From positions 417,084 through 481,083 of the forward strand of contig DASYYH010000003.1 in assembly GCA_035934015.1 (NCBI GenBank): DNA of 64,000 nucleotides. Reading direction: 5' to 3'. The DNA comes from Candidatus Acidiferrales bacterium (GTDB lineage Bacteria; Acidobacteriota; Terriglobia; Acidiferrales; UBA7541). Numbering within the stretch: position 1 is the first letter of the stretch; every line of letters begins with the position of its first letter. The position numbers and the translations under genes are program-made. The notes under the pieces were generated by a model that worked only from the letters and a program-made list of their open reading frames with translations, was not told the DNA's origin and did not search any database. Below are positions 20,131 through 29,763 of this stretch, piece by piece.

Positions 20131-21390
20131 ATGAGCATCAGTCTTGCAGAACTGAAAGACCGCAACATCACAGACCTGGCGAAGATCGCCAAGGAGCTGA
20201 ATATTCCCGGCGCCGGCGGCATGCGCAAGCAGGAGCTGATCTTTCAGATCCTCCGCGCGCAGACCGAAAAGAACGGGCTGATTTTTTCCGAGGGCGTCCT
20301 CGAATGCCTGCCCGACGGCTTCGGTTTCCTGCGCGCGCCGGAATACAACTACCTGCCGGGGCCGGACGACATCTACGTCTCGCCATCGCAAATCCGCAAG
20401 TTCGATCTGCGCACGGGCGATACGGTCTCCGGACAGGTGCGCCCGCCGAAGGACGGCGAGCGCTACTTCGCGCTGATTAAAGTCGAGGCCGTGAATTTCG
20501 AAGATCCGGAAGTGGCGCGCAACAAGATTTTCTTCGACAACCTGACGCCGCTTTATCCGCAGGAACGCATTCGCCTGGAAACGACAAAGGAAAACTTGAC
20601 CGGACGCGTGCTGGATATGCTCTGCCCCATCGGCAAGGGGCAGCGCGGACTGATTGTCGCGCCGCCGCGCACCGGCAAAACCATGATGCTGCAGTCGCTT
20701 GCCAATTCGATCACCACGAACCATCCGGAGATTGCGCTGATTGTGCTGCTCATTGATGAGCGGCCGGAGGAAGTGACGGATATGCAGCGCACGGTGAAGG
20801 GCGAAGTCATCAGTTCGACGTTCGACGAGCCGCCGCAGCGCCATATTCAAGTCGCCGAAATGGTCCTGGAGAAGGCCAAGCGTTTGGTCGAGCACAAGCG
20901 CGATGTCGTGGTGCTTCTGGACTCGCTCACGCGCCTCGGACGCGCCTATAACGCCGTGACGCCTCCCTCCGGCAAAGTTCTTTCCGGCGGTATTGACGCC
21001 AACGCTTTGCAGCGCCCGCGCCGGTTTTTTGCCGCTGCGCGAAATATCGAAGAGGGTGGATCGCTAACCATCATCGCTACCGCGTTGATTGACACCGGCA
21101 GCCGCATGGACGACGTCATCTTTGAAGAATTCAAAGGCACAGGCAACATGGAAATCAATCTCGACCGACGGCTGGTGGACAAGCGCGTGTTCCCGACGAT
21201 CGACATCAACCGCTCTGGTACGCGCAAGGATGAATTGCTGCTGCCTGCGGATGAGTTGAACCGCGTGTGGGTGCTGCGCAAAGTGCTGAGCCCGCTTTCG
21301 ACCGTGGAAGCGATGGAACTGCTGCTGGGCCGGCTCGTCAAAAATAAGAGCAACGCGGAGTTTCTCGCTTCGATGTCCAGCCCAAATTGA
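20131..21390 (+). CDS. rho: Transcription termination factor Rho
   Basis: 419 aa hexameric RNA helicase. The N-terminal Rho_N helical domain ([21 protein letters not shown]) is followed by the cold-shock-like RNA-binding domain ([20 protein letters not shown]). The ATPase core has Walker A PPRTGKT and [11 protein letters not shown] as Walker B, and [15 protein letters not shown] is the Q-loop region. No long N-terminal insertion is present, unlike actinobacterial Rho. Preceded by a 261-nt leader and an AAGGA ribosome binding site; rho often autoregulates through such leaders, but no specific structure could be shown. Confidence 0.97.
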   Translation: MSISLAELKDRNITDLAKIAKELNIPGAGGMRKQELIFQILRAQTEKNGLIFSEGVLECLPDGFGFLRAPEYNYLPGPDDIYVSPSQIRKFDLRTGDTVSGQVRPPKDGERYFALIKVEAVNFEDPEVARNKIFFDNLTPLYPQERIRLETTKENLTGRVLDMLCPIGKGQRGLIVAPPRTGKTMMLQSLANSITTNHPEIALIVLLIDERPEEVTDMQRTVKGEVISSTFDEPPQRHIQVAEMVLEKAKRLVEHKRDVVVLLDSLTRLGRAYNAVTPPSGKVLSGGIDANALQRPRRFFAAARNIEEGGSLTIIATALIDTGSRMDDVIFEEFKGTGNMEINLDRRLVDKRVFPTIDINRSGTRKDELLLPADELNRVWVLRKVLSPLSTVEAMELLLGRLVKNKSNAEFLASMSSPN

Positions 21391-21503
21391 AGTTGAACGA
21401 TTGATCTGCAGTTATTCGAGCAGACGCAATCTCACTTCCTTGCGAATTTGCGCGAACGATTTTGCCTGAAGCTCGGCACCGGGCTGTCACGGACATTTCT
21501 CCG

Positions 21504-22181
21504 TCATTTATCGCGCGCCAACATGGCGATCAGGCGGGCGACTTCTTCCGGCTCCATTGCCGTGCTGTCCACGAACACGGCGCCTTCCGCGCAGACAAGC
21601 GGCGAATGCTCGCGTTCGGCGTCGCGACGGTCGCGCTCGCGAATTTCTTCGAGTGTGCGCGCCAGGTCAATTTTGTCGCCCTTTTGCTGATGCTCCAGCC
21701 AGCGGCGCCGAGCGCGAACCGCGTCGGAAGCCGTGAGGAAGATTTTCAAATCCGCATCGGGGAATACGACGCTGGCGATGTCACGCCCTTCCATCACCAC
21801 GCCGCCATTCGCGCCTGCGCGTCGCTGCTCGGCGACGAGCACGTGCCGGACACCTTCAATCACAGCGACCTTCGATGCCGCTTGCGAAACTTCCGGCGTT
21901 CGGATGGCTGCGGTCACATCTTCCCCGTCGAGGAAGACGCGCTGCGCGCCATCATTTTCAAGTGAGCCCGCGCGCAAATCGATGCGCGTCTCGCGCGCCA
22001 GAGCGACCATCGCGTCTTTCACATCCATCGCCATCTTTGCGCGCAGCGCCTTCAAAGCCACGGCGCGATACATCGCGCCTGAATCGATGTACGCATAGTT
22101 AAGCAGCTGCGCGACGCGCCGCGCGGCCGTGCTCTTCCCCGAACCGACCGGGCCATCGATCGCGATCACCGATTTGCGCAT
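21504..22181 (-). CDS. cmk: Cytidylate kinase
   Basis: 225 aa. The P-loop GPVGSGKST lies at residues 10-18, the CMP-binding helix contains YIDSGAMYRA, and GRDIASVVFPDADLKIFLTAS matches the conserved GRDIGTVVFPDA region. It phosphorylates CMP/dCMP to the diphosphate. ATG 22181 is used because it shares its A with the mutL stop codon (TGATG overlap), indicating translational coupling; the frame is open further upstream but inside mutL. Last gene of the mrp-to-cmk operon, convergent with rho. Confidence 0.96.
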   Translation of the reverse strand: MRKSVIAIDGPVGSGKSTAARRVAQLLNYAYIDSGAMYRAVALKALRAKMAMDVKDAMVALARETRIDLRAGSLENDGAQRVFLDGEDVTAAIRTPEVSQAASKVAVIEGVRHVLVAEQRRAGANGGVVMEGRDIASVVFPDADLKIFLTASDAVRARRRWLEHQQKGDKIDLARTLEEIRERDRRDAEREHSPLVCAEGAVFVDSTAMEPEEVARLIAMLARDK

Positions 22182-24184
22182 CAGATTCGCTTGAACGCAC
22201 GCTCGATTTCGCGCACGGAGTATCGCAGCACAACGGGCCGGCCGTGCGGGCAGCTCATGGGATACTCGGTTTTCGCGAGCTCTGCGAGGAGCCACTCCAT
22301 CTTTGTTTGGTCGAGCGGCATGTTCACTTTGATTGCCGCCTGGCACGCCGTCGATGCCGCGATGCGCGCCTGCAACGATTCGAGCGAGATCGATTGCGCT
22401 TCGCGCGCGACGCCATCCAAAATCTCCGCCAGCAATTTTTCCGCATTGCCGCTGGCAATCCCCGCCGGAGCCGCCGAAATCGCCACGGCGCGCGGCCCCA
22501 TTAGCTCGGCTTCAAATCCATTGGCGCGCAACTCGTCTGCGATTTGCTCGAAGATCACCATTTGATGCGGCGCGAGCTCCACCACAATGGGCATCAGCAA
22601 CCGCTGGCCGCCAACGGCGCCCGCGCGTCGCGCAGCGAGATGCTTTTCGAAGAGCACGCGCTCATGTGCGACGTGCTGATCAACAATCCACAAACCCTCG
22701 CCGTTCACCGCAACGATGTAGCTCGCGCTGATTTGGCCGAGCGGCTTCAGATCGTTGATATTTTGCGGCCCCGGCAGAGCGGCACCCGATTGCGATTCGT
22801 ATGCGACAGGCTGCTGGCAGGCATCGCCATCGGAAGGCGCGCCCGCCGGCAAAGGGATTGTGCCGATTGCATCGAAATCGAGTTTCTGCGGCAGCGGAGG
22901 AACCGGCGCGCCAGTCAATTCGAAATCTTCGGACGCGGCGCCCCCGGAAATAACTTCCGTCGGAATGATGGCGCGCGGCGGCCCGGGGAAAGCTCCAGTT
23001 TGCGATGCCGCAGCGGCACGAGCGCCTGGCGTAACGCTCGGCGAAAAATCCGGGGCGCTGCTCGCTGGCGCCGATGCTCCCGCCGCAGCCGCCATGGATG
23101 CCGCCTCGACCGCGCCGGTCGGAAACTTCGGCACCGGCCGCGCGTTCGCAAGCGCTAGACGAATTGAATCACGCACGAAATCGTGCACCACCTGCGAATG
23201 CCGAAAGCGCACTTCAACTTTCGCCGGATGCACGTTGACGTCGACTTCCTGGCAAGGCAAATCGATGAAAAGCAGCACGGCGGCGAATGCGCTTGAGGGA
23301 AGAATGTTGCGATATGCTTCGCCGATCGCGTGCAGCACCAGACGGTCACGAATCAACCGGCGATTCACAAAAATATAAATGCCGTTGCGATTCGTGCGCT
23401 GAACTTCCGGCCGCGACACGAAACCCGAAACGCGAATGCGCGAGGCTTCTTCGCCCGGCTCCATCTCCGGCTCGGTGATCGCCGCGCGAATTGGCGTCTC
23501 CGACGGCTGCATTTCGACAAGCTCGGCCGCAGCCTGGCGTCCGAAGACTTGATAGACACGCTCGGCCATCGTCGCGACGGGCGTAGCGTTGAGAATCTCT
23601 TGCGTCGGCGTCTTCAGCAGAAAATGTTTATCCGCATGCGCGAGAGCGTAGTGCGTGACGAGCGATGCGATGTGGCCGAGCTCCGTGGTTTCAGATTTCA
23701 GAAATTTTCGCCGCGCGGGGACGCAATAAAACAAATCGCTGACGCTGATGGCCGTTCCTGCCGGGGCGCCCGCAGGCTTCACACCGATGAGCTTGCCGCC
23801 CGCGAATTCGATGCGCGTTCCCTGCTCTTCTTCCGCGGCGCGCGTCTCGAGCGTCAGACGCGAAACCGCGGCAATCGATGGCAGAGCTTCGCCACGAAAA
23901 CCAAGCGTCGCAATCGAGAGCAGATCGTCCGCGGTGCGCAGCTTCGATGTCGCGTGGCGCTCGAACGCCAGCAGCGCGTCGTCGTGCAGCATTCCCGAGC
24001 CATCGTCGGTGATGCGAATCAGGCGCTTCCCGCCGGACTCCACTTCGACGCGAACCGATTTCGCGCCGGCGTCGAGCGAATTTTCAAGCAGCTCCTTCAC
24101 AACAGACGCGGGCCGCTCGACGACTTCGCCTGCGGCGATCTTGTTCGCGACATTTTCCGGAAGTATCCGTATCCGCGACATCAT
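22181..24184 (-). CDS. mutL: DNA mismatch repair protein MutL
   Basis: 667 aa. The GHKL ATPase motifs are present: ENSLDAGAKSV (motif I), DDGSGM (motif II) and GFRGEALPSIA (motif III), all in the first ~110 residues. A Pro/Ala-rich linker (about 350-450) leads to the C-terminal dimerisation domain, which carries DQHVAHERVLFE, an endonuclease metal-site motif with the usual Ala replaced by Val, and CPHGRP near the end. It is therefore probably a nicking MutL, as in bacteria lacking MutH. ATG 24184 overlaps the preceding stop codon (ATGA). Confidence 0.96.
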   Translation of the reverse strand: MMSRIRILPENVANKIAAGEVVERPASVVKELLENSLDAGAKSVRVEVESGGKRLIRITDDGSGMLHDDALLAFERHATSKLRTADDLLSIATLGFRGEALPSIAAVSRLTLETRAAEEEQGTRIEFAGGKLIGVKPAGAPAGTAISVSDLFYCVPARRKFLKSETTELGHIASLVTHYALAHADKHFLLKTPTQEILNATPVATMAERVYQVFGRQAAAELVEMQPSETPIRAAITEPEMEPGEEASRIRVSGFVSRPEVQRTNRNGIYIFVNRRLIRDRLVLHAIGEAYRNILPSSAFAAVLLFIDLPCQEVDVNVHPAKVEVRFRHSQVVHDFVRDSIRLALANARPVPKFPTGAVEAASMAAAAGASAPASSAPDFSPSVTPGARAAAASQTGAFPGPPRAIIPTEVISGGAASEDFELTGAPVPPLPQKLDFDAIGTIPLPAGAPSDGDACQQPVAYESQSGAALPGPQNINDLKPLGQISASYIVAVNGEGLWIVDQHVAHERVLFEKHLAARRAGAVGGQRLLMPIVVELAPHQMVIFEQIADELRANGFEAELMGPRAVAISAAPAGIASGNAEKLLAEILDGVAREAQSISLESLQARIAASTACQAAIKVNMPLDQTKMEWLLAELAKTEYPMSCPHGRPVVLRYSVREIERAFKRI

Positions 24185-24495
24185 TTCCCGTGTGAACGCA
24201 AGCGTCTGCGACGCGTCCAGTTCGCGACACCAACACACACCGCAAGAAATCCGCAAAACACCGCAGCAATTCCACATACAGCTAATATCCAAATGGATGA
24301 TTCGGCGAATCCCGTCATAACGCAGACGGCGAATCCGACTGCAACAATACTTACGCCGATTGCCTCAAACAGAATAACCCGGTCGTACGAGTACTTTTTG
24401 AACGCTACGTAAAGCATCGAGAGCAAAGCGGCACACAAAGTAACTGCCTTGGCGTAACGCAGGGGGTTTGGAAAGCTAAGGCCCACCATGTTCAT
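24181..24495 (-). CDS. Small three-helix membrane protein between aspS and mutL
   Basis: 104 aa, unrecognised. Three hydrophobic segments (about 15-31, 41-62 and 67-92) and a basic C-terminal tail (TRRRRLRSHGK) indicate an inner-membrane protein with a cytoplasmic C-terminus. Both ends overlap neighbours by the ATGA arrangement: its ATG overlaps the aspS stop and its TGA overlaps the mutL start. That coupling strongly supports a real gene even without homology. No enzymatic motif is visible. Confidence 0.75.
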   Translation of the reverse strand: MNMVGLSFPNPLRYAKAVTLCAALLSMLYVAFKKYSYDRVILFEAIGVSIVAVGFAVCVMTGFAESSIWILAVCGIAAVFCGFLAVCVGVANWTRRRRLRSHGK

Positions 24496-26294
24496 GCTCC
24501 GCTCGCGGTCGGCTTTTCTTTTGGCTTCAGCATGATTCCCAACTGATCCAGTTGCTCCTCTTCCACTTCGCTTGGCGATTCGGCCATGAGATCCTGCGCG
24601 GCGGTGGTTTTCGGGAACGCGATGATTTCCCGCAACGATCTTTCGCCTGCGAGAAGCGCAGCGACGCGGTCGATTCCAAGCGCGATCCCGCCGTGCGGAG
24701 GCGTGCCATAAGTGAGTGCGTCGAGGAAAAATCCAAAGCGCCGCCGCGCGGTTTCGTCGGAAAGGCCGAGTGCCTTGAAGACGCGCGCCTGCACGTCCTG
24801 CCGGTGAATTCGGATGCTGCCTGAGCCAAGCTCGACGCCATTGAGCACAAGGTCATAACCCTTCGACCGAACTTCTCCGCGCTTCGCTTCGTCTTCGAGC
24901 TTGTCCAAGTCTTCCTCGATGATTCCCGTGAACGGATGCTGCGCGCTCACCCAGCGCTTGTCGGTTTCGCTCCACTCGAAAAGCGGAAAGCCCGTGACCC
25001 ACAAGAATTCCCAGCGGTCTTTGCTGATTAAATTCAATTGCTCGCCGAGCCGCAGGCGCATTTGGCCGGCGACGGTTGCGGCGGCATCGCTTCCGGGCGT
25101 CTGCTCTTTCGCCGCAATGGCGAAAATCATGTCGTTGCGTTTCGCTCCAACGGATTTCGCCAACTCTACGAGCGCGTTCGCGCCGAGCGTTTTCTCGAGC
25201 GACGAACTCACGCCTTCGGGCGATACTTTGATCGTATAGACGCCTTTCGCGCCGATGGACTTCGCCTGCTCGGTCAAATCGTCAAGCTGCTTGCGCGACC
25301 ACGCCGCCGCGCCCGGCGCAACGAGCGCGTAAACGTTCCCTTCGATGCCGAACGTGGCGCGCGCAGGCTCGAAAAATCTCGTGACGTTTTGCAATTCCAT
25401 ACCGAAGCGCAAATCGGGCTTGTCCGAGCCGTAGCGCTTGAGCGCGTCCTTGTATTGCATGTGGCGAAATGGCCGCCGCACAGTCACGCCAATCACGCTC
25501 ATGGCGCGTTCCATCACGCGCTCGATGACCTCGAAAATGTCCTGCTGGCGCGGAAACGACATCTCCAAATCGAGTTGCGTGAATTCCGGCTGGCGGTCGG
25601 CGCGCAAGTCCTCGTCGCGGAAGCAGCGCACGATCTGAAAATAGCGGTCCATGCCGCTGATCATCAAAATCTGCTTGAAGATTTGCGGCGACTGAGGCAA
25701 CGCATAGAACTGGCCGTGATGCACGCGGCTCGGCACCAGATAATCGCGCGCGCCTTCGGGAGTCGAACGCGTGAGCATCGGCGTCTCGATTTCATAGAAG
25801 CCAAGCTCGTCAAGCGCCTTGCGAATTTCAAACACAATGCGATGGCGCAGCGCGATATTTCTGTGCGGCTTGCGGCGGCGCAAGTCGATATAGCGATAGC
25901 GCAGGCGCGTTTCTTCGCTGGCGGTCGTTTCGTCTTCGATTTGAAATGGCGGCGTCTTGGCGTTGTTCAAAATGCAGACGCGCGTGGCCAGCACTTCCAC
26001 GTCGCCCGTGGCAATCTCCGGATTCGGCTTCTCCCGCCGATTCACGCGGCCTTCGACAGCGACCACATATTCGGGGCGCACCTCGTCCGCCTTCGTATGC
26101 GCCTCGGGATATTTGTCGCGATTGCACACCACCTGGCAAATTCCCGCGCGGTCGCGCAGATCGAGGAAAATCAATTGGCCGAGGTCGCGGCGCCGGTGCA
26201 CCCAGCCCATCAAAATCACGTTGCGGCCCGCGTCGGCCACGCGCAGATCGCCGCAATATCCCGTTCGTTTCAGGTCACCCAGTGAATCGAACAA
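24492..26294 (-). CDS. aspS: Aspartyl-tRNA synthetase, bacterial type
   Basis: 600 aa class II synthetase. The N-terminal OB-fold anticodon-binding domain (VILMGWVHRRRDLGQLIFLDLRDR) is followed by the catalytic domain with motif 2 (FRDEDLRADRQPEFTQLDLEMSF) and motif 3 (GGIALGIDRVAALL). The ~120-residue GAD insertion typical of bacterial AspRS is present between them. TTG 26294 is the only in-frame start that gives the full N-terminus. Whether it is discriminating or also makes Asp-tRNA-Asn cannot be decided here; no gatCAB genes are in the window. Confidence 0.96.
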   Translation of the reverse strand: MFDSLGDLKRTGYCGDLRVADAGRNVILMGWVHRRRDLGQLIFLDLRDRAGICQVVCNRDKYPEAHTKADEVRPEYVVAVEGRVNRREKPNPEIATGDVEVLATRVCILNNAKTPPFQIEDETTASEETRLRYRYIDLRRRKPHRNIALRHRIVFEIRKALDELGFYEIETPMLTRSTPEGARDYLVPSRVHHGQFYALPQSPQIFKQILMISGMDRYFQIVRCFRDEDLRADRQPEFTQLDLEMSFPRQQDIFEVIERVMERAMSVIGVTVRRPFRHMQYKDALKRYGSDKPDLRFGMELQNVTRFFEPARATFGIEGNVYALVAPGAAAWSRKQLDDLTEQAKSIGAKGVYTIKVSPEGVSSSLEKTLGANALVELAKSVGAKRNDMIFAIAAKEQTPGSDAAATVAGQMRLRLGEQLNLISKDRWEFLWVTGFPLFEWSETDKRWVSAQHPFTGIIEEDLDKLEDEAKRGEVRSKGYDLVLNGVELGSGSIRIHRQDVQARVFKALGLSDETARRRFGFFLDALTYGTPPHGGIALGIDRVAALLAGERSLREIIAFPKTTAAQDLMAESPSEVEEEQLDQLGIMLKPKEKPTASGA

Positions 26295-26357
26295 TTCTCA
26301 TCTCCCGTGTTTCGTAGTTTGGTCTCCTGCGCGAACTCCACAAATGAAACATTCATT

Positions 26358-27761
26358 TCACTTCGGCCGGAAATAATCCACAAGCGCGTCCTCCGAGATT
26401 TTCTCCTGCTTGCCGTCGGAAAGCTGCTTGATGGTAACTGTATCCGACTTGATTTCGTCTTCGCCCAAAATCAGGACGAAGCGCGCGCCGAGTTTATCCG
26501 CGCGTTCGAGCGCCTTGCGGAATTTCATTTCTTCGGGCGGCAGTTCCACGGTGTGCTTTTCGCCGCGCAGCACATGCGCGAGCCGTACTGCCGTCGGATA
26601 GGCTTTGTCCCCCATCCACGCGATGAAAATATCCAAAGGCCGCGTGGCGTGAATTTTCTTGGCGTCAACAATCGCCTCGATAAAGCGATCTTCGCCGAGC
26701 GCGAAGCCGATGCCCTTGATTCCTTTCGGCCCACCGAGCATTTCCACCAGCCCGTCGTAGCGGCCGCCGCCGCAGAGCGCATTTTGCGCGCCGAGAATCG
26801 GGCTCGTGATTTCAAACGTCGTGCGCATGTAATAGTCGAGGCCGCGCACGAGGCGCGGCGCTTCCGTGAAATCTACCTCGCGCAGCGTGAGCTCGTGCTT
26901 CAGTTTTTCGTAATGCGCGCGGCAGTCGGCGCAAAGATGCTCGGAGATTTTCGGCAACTTTTCAATGATGGGCTGCTCTTCGGACAGCTTCGAATCCATC
27001 ACGCGCAGCGGATTCGTCTCGACGCGCCTCTGGCTGTCCGCACCAAGCTTGCTAAAAATTTTCGGCTCGCGCAATTCCGCGCGCAGCAGCTCCACATATT
27101 TTGGCCGACAGCCCTTTCGTTCTGGTGTATCGGGGCATCCAATCGAATTAATCAGCAGCGTGTACTTCTCGATCTGGCAACGCTCGAGCAGATCCGTCAG
27201 CATCTGGATCAACTCCGCGTCAATCGCCGGCGCGTCCGACGTGCCCAGCACTTCCGCGCCAATCTGATAGAACTGCCGGTAACGCCCCTTCTGCGGCCTT
27301 TCCCGTCGAAACATCGGCCCCACGTAGTAAAGCTTCTGGTTGCCTGGCAGTGTCTGCATCCCATGCTCGATATACGCCCGGCACACCGACGCCGTCGCCT
27401 CCGGCCGCAAAGCGAATGAATATTGGAACTGTTCCAGAGCTCGCTCCGAAGGAGAAAGACTCTGAACGTTTTCCGCTGCGTTATTATGTTTGTTCATCCC
27501 AAGCGCGAAATCCATCGGCACAGGGAATATATACATTTCCTTATTGACCACATCCGTTTCCGCGCCAATCGAGCGTGCAAACAGTTCCGTCTCCTCGAAA
27601 ATCGGCGTGCGAATCTCGGCGTAGTTATACGACTCCATCACGCTGCGCGCAGTTTTCTCGAACCAATTCCACAGCGCGGTGTCAGGAGGCAAAATATCGC
27701 GCGTGCCTTTGATGGCGCGGAATTTACGACGCTCTGTTTCGGTTCTTGACGCTTCGCTCAC
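26358..27761 (-). CDS. hisS: Histidyl-tRNA synthetase
   Basis: 467 aa class II synthetase. Motif 1 region GTRDILPPDTALW, motif 2 MFRRERPQKGRYRQFYQIGAE, and the histidine-specific motifs LVRGLDYYMRTTFE and CGGGRYDGL are all visible, followed by the C-terminal anticodon-binding domain (DIFIAWMGDKAYPTA..). GTG 27761 overlaps the stop of the upstream gamma-carbonic-anhydrase-like gene by 4 nt (GTGA). It is separated from aspS by 63 nt. Confidence 0.96.
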   Translation of the reverse strand: MSEASRTETERRKFRAIKGTRDILPPDTALWNWFEKTARSVMESYNYAEIRTPIFEETELFARSIGAETDVVNKEMYIFPVPMDFALGMNKHNNAAENVQSLSPSERALEQFQYSFALRPEATASVCRAYIEHGMQTLPGNQKLYYVGPMFRRERPQKGRYRQFYQIGAEVLGTSDAPAIDAELIQMLTDLLERCQIEKYTLLINSIGCPDTPERKGCRPKYVELLRAELREPKIFSKLGADSQRRVETNPLRVMDSKLSEEQPIIEKLPKISEHLCADCRAHYEKLKHELTLREVDFTEAPRLVRGLDYYMRTTFEITSPILGAQNALCGGGRYDGLVEMLGGPKGIKGIGFALGEDRFIEAIVDAKKIHATRPLDIFIAWMGDKAYPTAVRLAHVLRGEKHTVELPPEEMKFRKALERADKLGARFVLILGEDEIKSDTVTIKQLSDGKQEKISEDALVDYFRPK

Positions 27762-28276
27762 TTCTTTGCCTCAGCGCGATACGTTTCTTTATACTCGACG
27801 TACCGCTGCGCGTAATTATCGATGGACGCCTGATCCTCCGCGGTCAGCGCGCGCCGCAACTTCCCCGGATGGCCCATGTAGAGGCTCCCCGGCGGCACGA
27901 CTGCGCCTTCGGTGACAAGCGTCCCGGCAGCGATCATCGAGCCTGCGCCGATTTTTGCGCCGTTTAAAATGATCGAGCCCATGCCGATCAGGCAGCGCGA
28001 CTCAATCGTGCAGCCGTGCAACAAAACGCCGTGGCCGACCGTGACATTGTCGCCCAAAACGAGCGGATGCTGGTCGCGCATCACGTGCAGCACCGAGCCG
28101 TCCTGAATATTCGTGCGCGCGCCGATGCGGATGTAGTGCACGTCGCCGCGAATCACCACGCCGGGCCACACGCTGGAATGTTCGCCGATCTGCACGTCGC
28201 CGATAACTACGGCGGATTCATCAATATACGCAGAGGCGGCGATCTGCGGCGTGCGTCCGCGATAGCGGCGTATCAA
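27758..28276 (-). CDS. Gamma-carbonic-anhydrase-like left-handed beta-helix protein
   Basis: About 172 aa. The sequence IRRYRGRTPQIA is the family's usual N-terminus, followed by hexapeptide repeats of a left-handed beta helix. The metal-ligand positions are visible as RGDVHYIRIG.., HVMRDQHPL and VTVGHGVLLHGC, with three His candidates as in the YrdA/PaaY/CaiE group. Such proteins are zinc or iron trimers; some hydrate CO2, many have unknown roles. TTG 28276 is chosen because GGAG lies 7 nt upstream and the length then matches the family; the frame also opens at TTG 28351. Confidence 0.88.
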   Translation of the reverse strand: MIRRYRGRTPQIAASAYIDESAVVIGDVQIGEHSSVWPGVVIRGDVHYIRIGARTNIQDGSVLHVMRDQHPLVLGDNVTVGHGVLLHGCTIESRCLIGMGSIILNGAKIGAGSMIAAGTLVTEGAVVPPGSLYMGHPGKLRRALTAEDQASIDNYAQRYVEYKETYRAEAKK

Positions 28277-28421
28277 TTCGCTTCTCCAATGGGCATTTTG
28301 CGCCGGCGACCGATAAACAGCGAAAGTAACATACGCGCCGGAGGCTGACAAGGCGGCCGCGCGATCCGAAGCAAGCGCTCAGAAGACATTCCGTGACGGG
28401 CTTCGAAACCTCGTCGATCTC

Positions 28422-29507
28422 TCAGAGGATTTGCACGACGGGCGCGCTGGCGGCGCGACTGATTCCGTCGACGCGCGCGGCGACATTGCGCGCCACCGCG
28501 TAGACGCTTTTCGCTCCGGGCGAATCCGGTCCCTCGGCCGCGACGGGCTTGCCTGTGTCGCCGCCGATGCGAATCTGCGGATCGATTTCAATCTCGCCGA
28601 GAAATGGCACGCCGAACATTTTCGCCAAGCGCTCGCCTTCGCCATGGCCGAAGACGTCGATGCGCTCGCTGCAATGCGGGCAGGAAAAATAGCTCATGTT
28701 TTCGACGACGCCGAGAATTTCGACACTCACCTGGCGGAACATTTCGATGGCTTTGCGCACGTCGGCGAGCGCAACGATGGACGGCGTGGTGACGAGCACG
28801 GCGCCGGAAAGCACCACTGACTGTACGAGCGAAAGCTGCACGTCGCCCGTACCCGGCGGCAAATCGACAATCAGATAATCCAGCTCGCCCCACTGCACGC
28901 TGCGCAGGAATTGTTGCATCACGCCGTGCAGCATCGGGCCGCGCCAAATCAGCGGGCGGTCGCCGGGATTGAGCAGGCCCATGGAAATCATTTTCACGCC
29001 ATAGGCTTCGACGGGAATGATGATGTTTTCCGCGGGAGCGTGCGGCTGTTCGGTCGTCCCGAGCATCACGGGAACGTTCGGGCCATATACGTCGGCGTCG
29101 AGCAGGCCGACCTTCGAACCCAGCCTTTGCAGCGCGATGGCGAGATTCACCGCGACGGTCGTCTTGCCTACGCCGCCTTTGCCGCTCGCCACGGCGATCA
29201 GATTTTTCACGCCGCGGATCGGCTCTTTTTCCGGCATGCGGCGCGCGCCCGGGCCAGCGGCATCGAATTTCAAATCAAACGAGCGCACGCCCTGCAGACG
29301 GCCAATCGCTGCGCGAATATTGCGTTCGAGCGCGTCGCGATACGCAGGTTCGGTGCGCAGCATGGAGACAACGAGCGAAATATCGCCTTCGCGCACAACG
29401 AGGCTGCGCACAAGGTTCAGCGAAAGTATGCCGCGATGATGTTCCGGGTCTTCGGCCGTTCGCAGCGCGTCGTAAACCACGCCTTCCGTCAACGGATTCC
29501 CAGCCAT
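28422..29507 (-). CDS. mrp: Mrp/ApbC-family iron-sulfur cluster carrier ATPase
   Basis: 361 aa. An N-terminal MIP18/DUF59-like domain (about 1-85) is fused to a deviant-Walker P-loop ATPase with GKGGVGKT at 109-116 and switch motifs [10 protein letters not shown] and [10 protein letters not shown]. The C-terminal CxxC (YFSCPHCSE) is the cluster-bridging site of the dimer. Mrp proteins carry and transfer Fe-S clusters to apo-enzymes in the cytoplasm. First gene of the minus-strand operon running to cmk, divergent from secA across a 256-nt intergenic region. Confidence 0.94.
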   Translation of the reverse strand: MAGNPLTEGVVYDALRTAEDPEHHRGILSLNLVRSLVVREGDISLVVSMLRTEPAYRDALERNIRAAIGRLQGVRSFDLKFDAAGPGARRMPEKEPIRGVKNLIAVASGKGGVGKTTVAVNLAIALQRLGSKVGLLDADVYGPNVPVMLGTTEQPHAPAENIIIPVEAYGVKMISMGLLNPGDRPLIWRGPMLHGVMQQFLRSVQWGELDYLIVDLPPGTGDVQLSLVQSVVLSGAVLVTTPSIVALADVRKAIEMFRQVSVEILGVVENMSYFSCPHCSERIDVFGHGEGERLAKMFGVPFLGEIEIDPQIRIGGDTGKPVAAEGPDSPGAKSVYAVARNVAARVDGISRAASAPVVQIL

Positions 29508-29763
29508 TCAGAGCCTCTTTCTGTGCCGAAATCTCACAACTTGCAAGCATCTCATCATAGGACGCCCGTGCGGCCAGAGCAACTCGCGAGTGCGCCGCAC
29601 TTTGCGCCGAACGCGCCGAACAGGATAGAATGGAATATGTGAGTGCATGCGACGTTGAGGGCATCGTCGGAATGAAGAAGCACTCGCGAGCTTCGCTGCT
29701 CCCTGAACCTCCCAAAGAGGGCTTTGTGACGCTTGCCAGAGGGCAAGCATCCAACGGAAAAGC

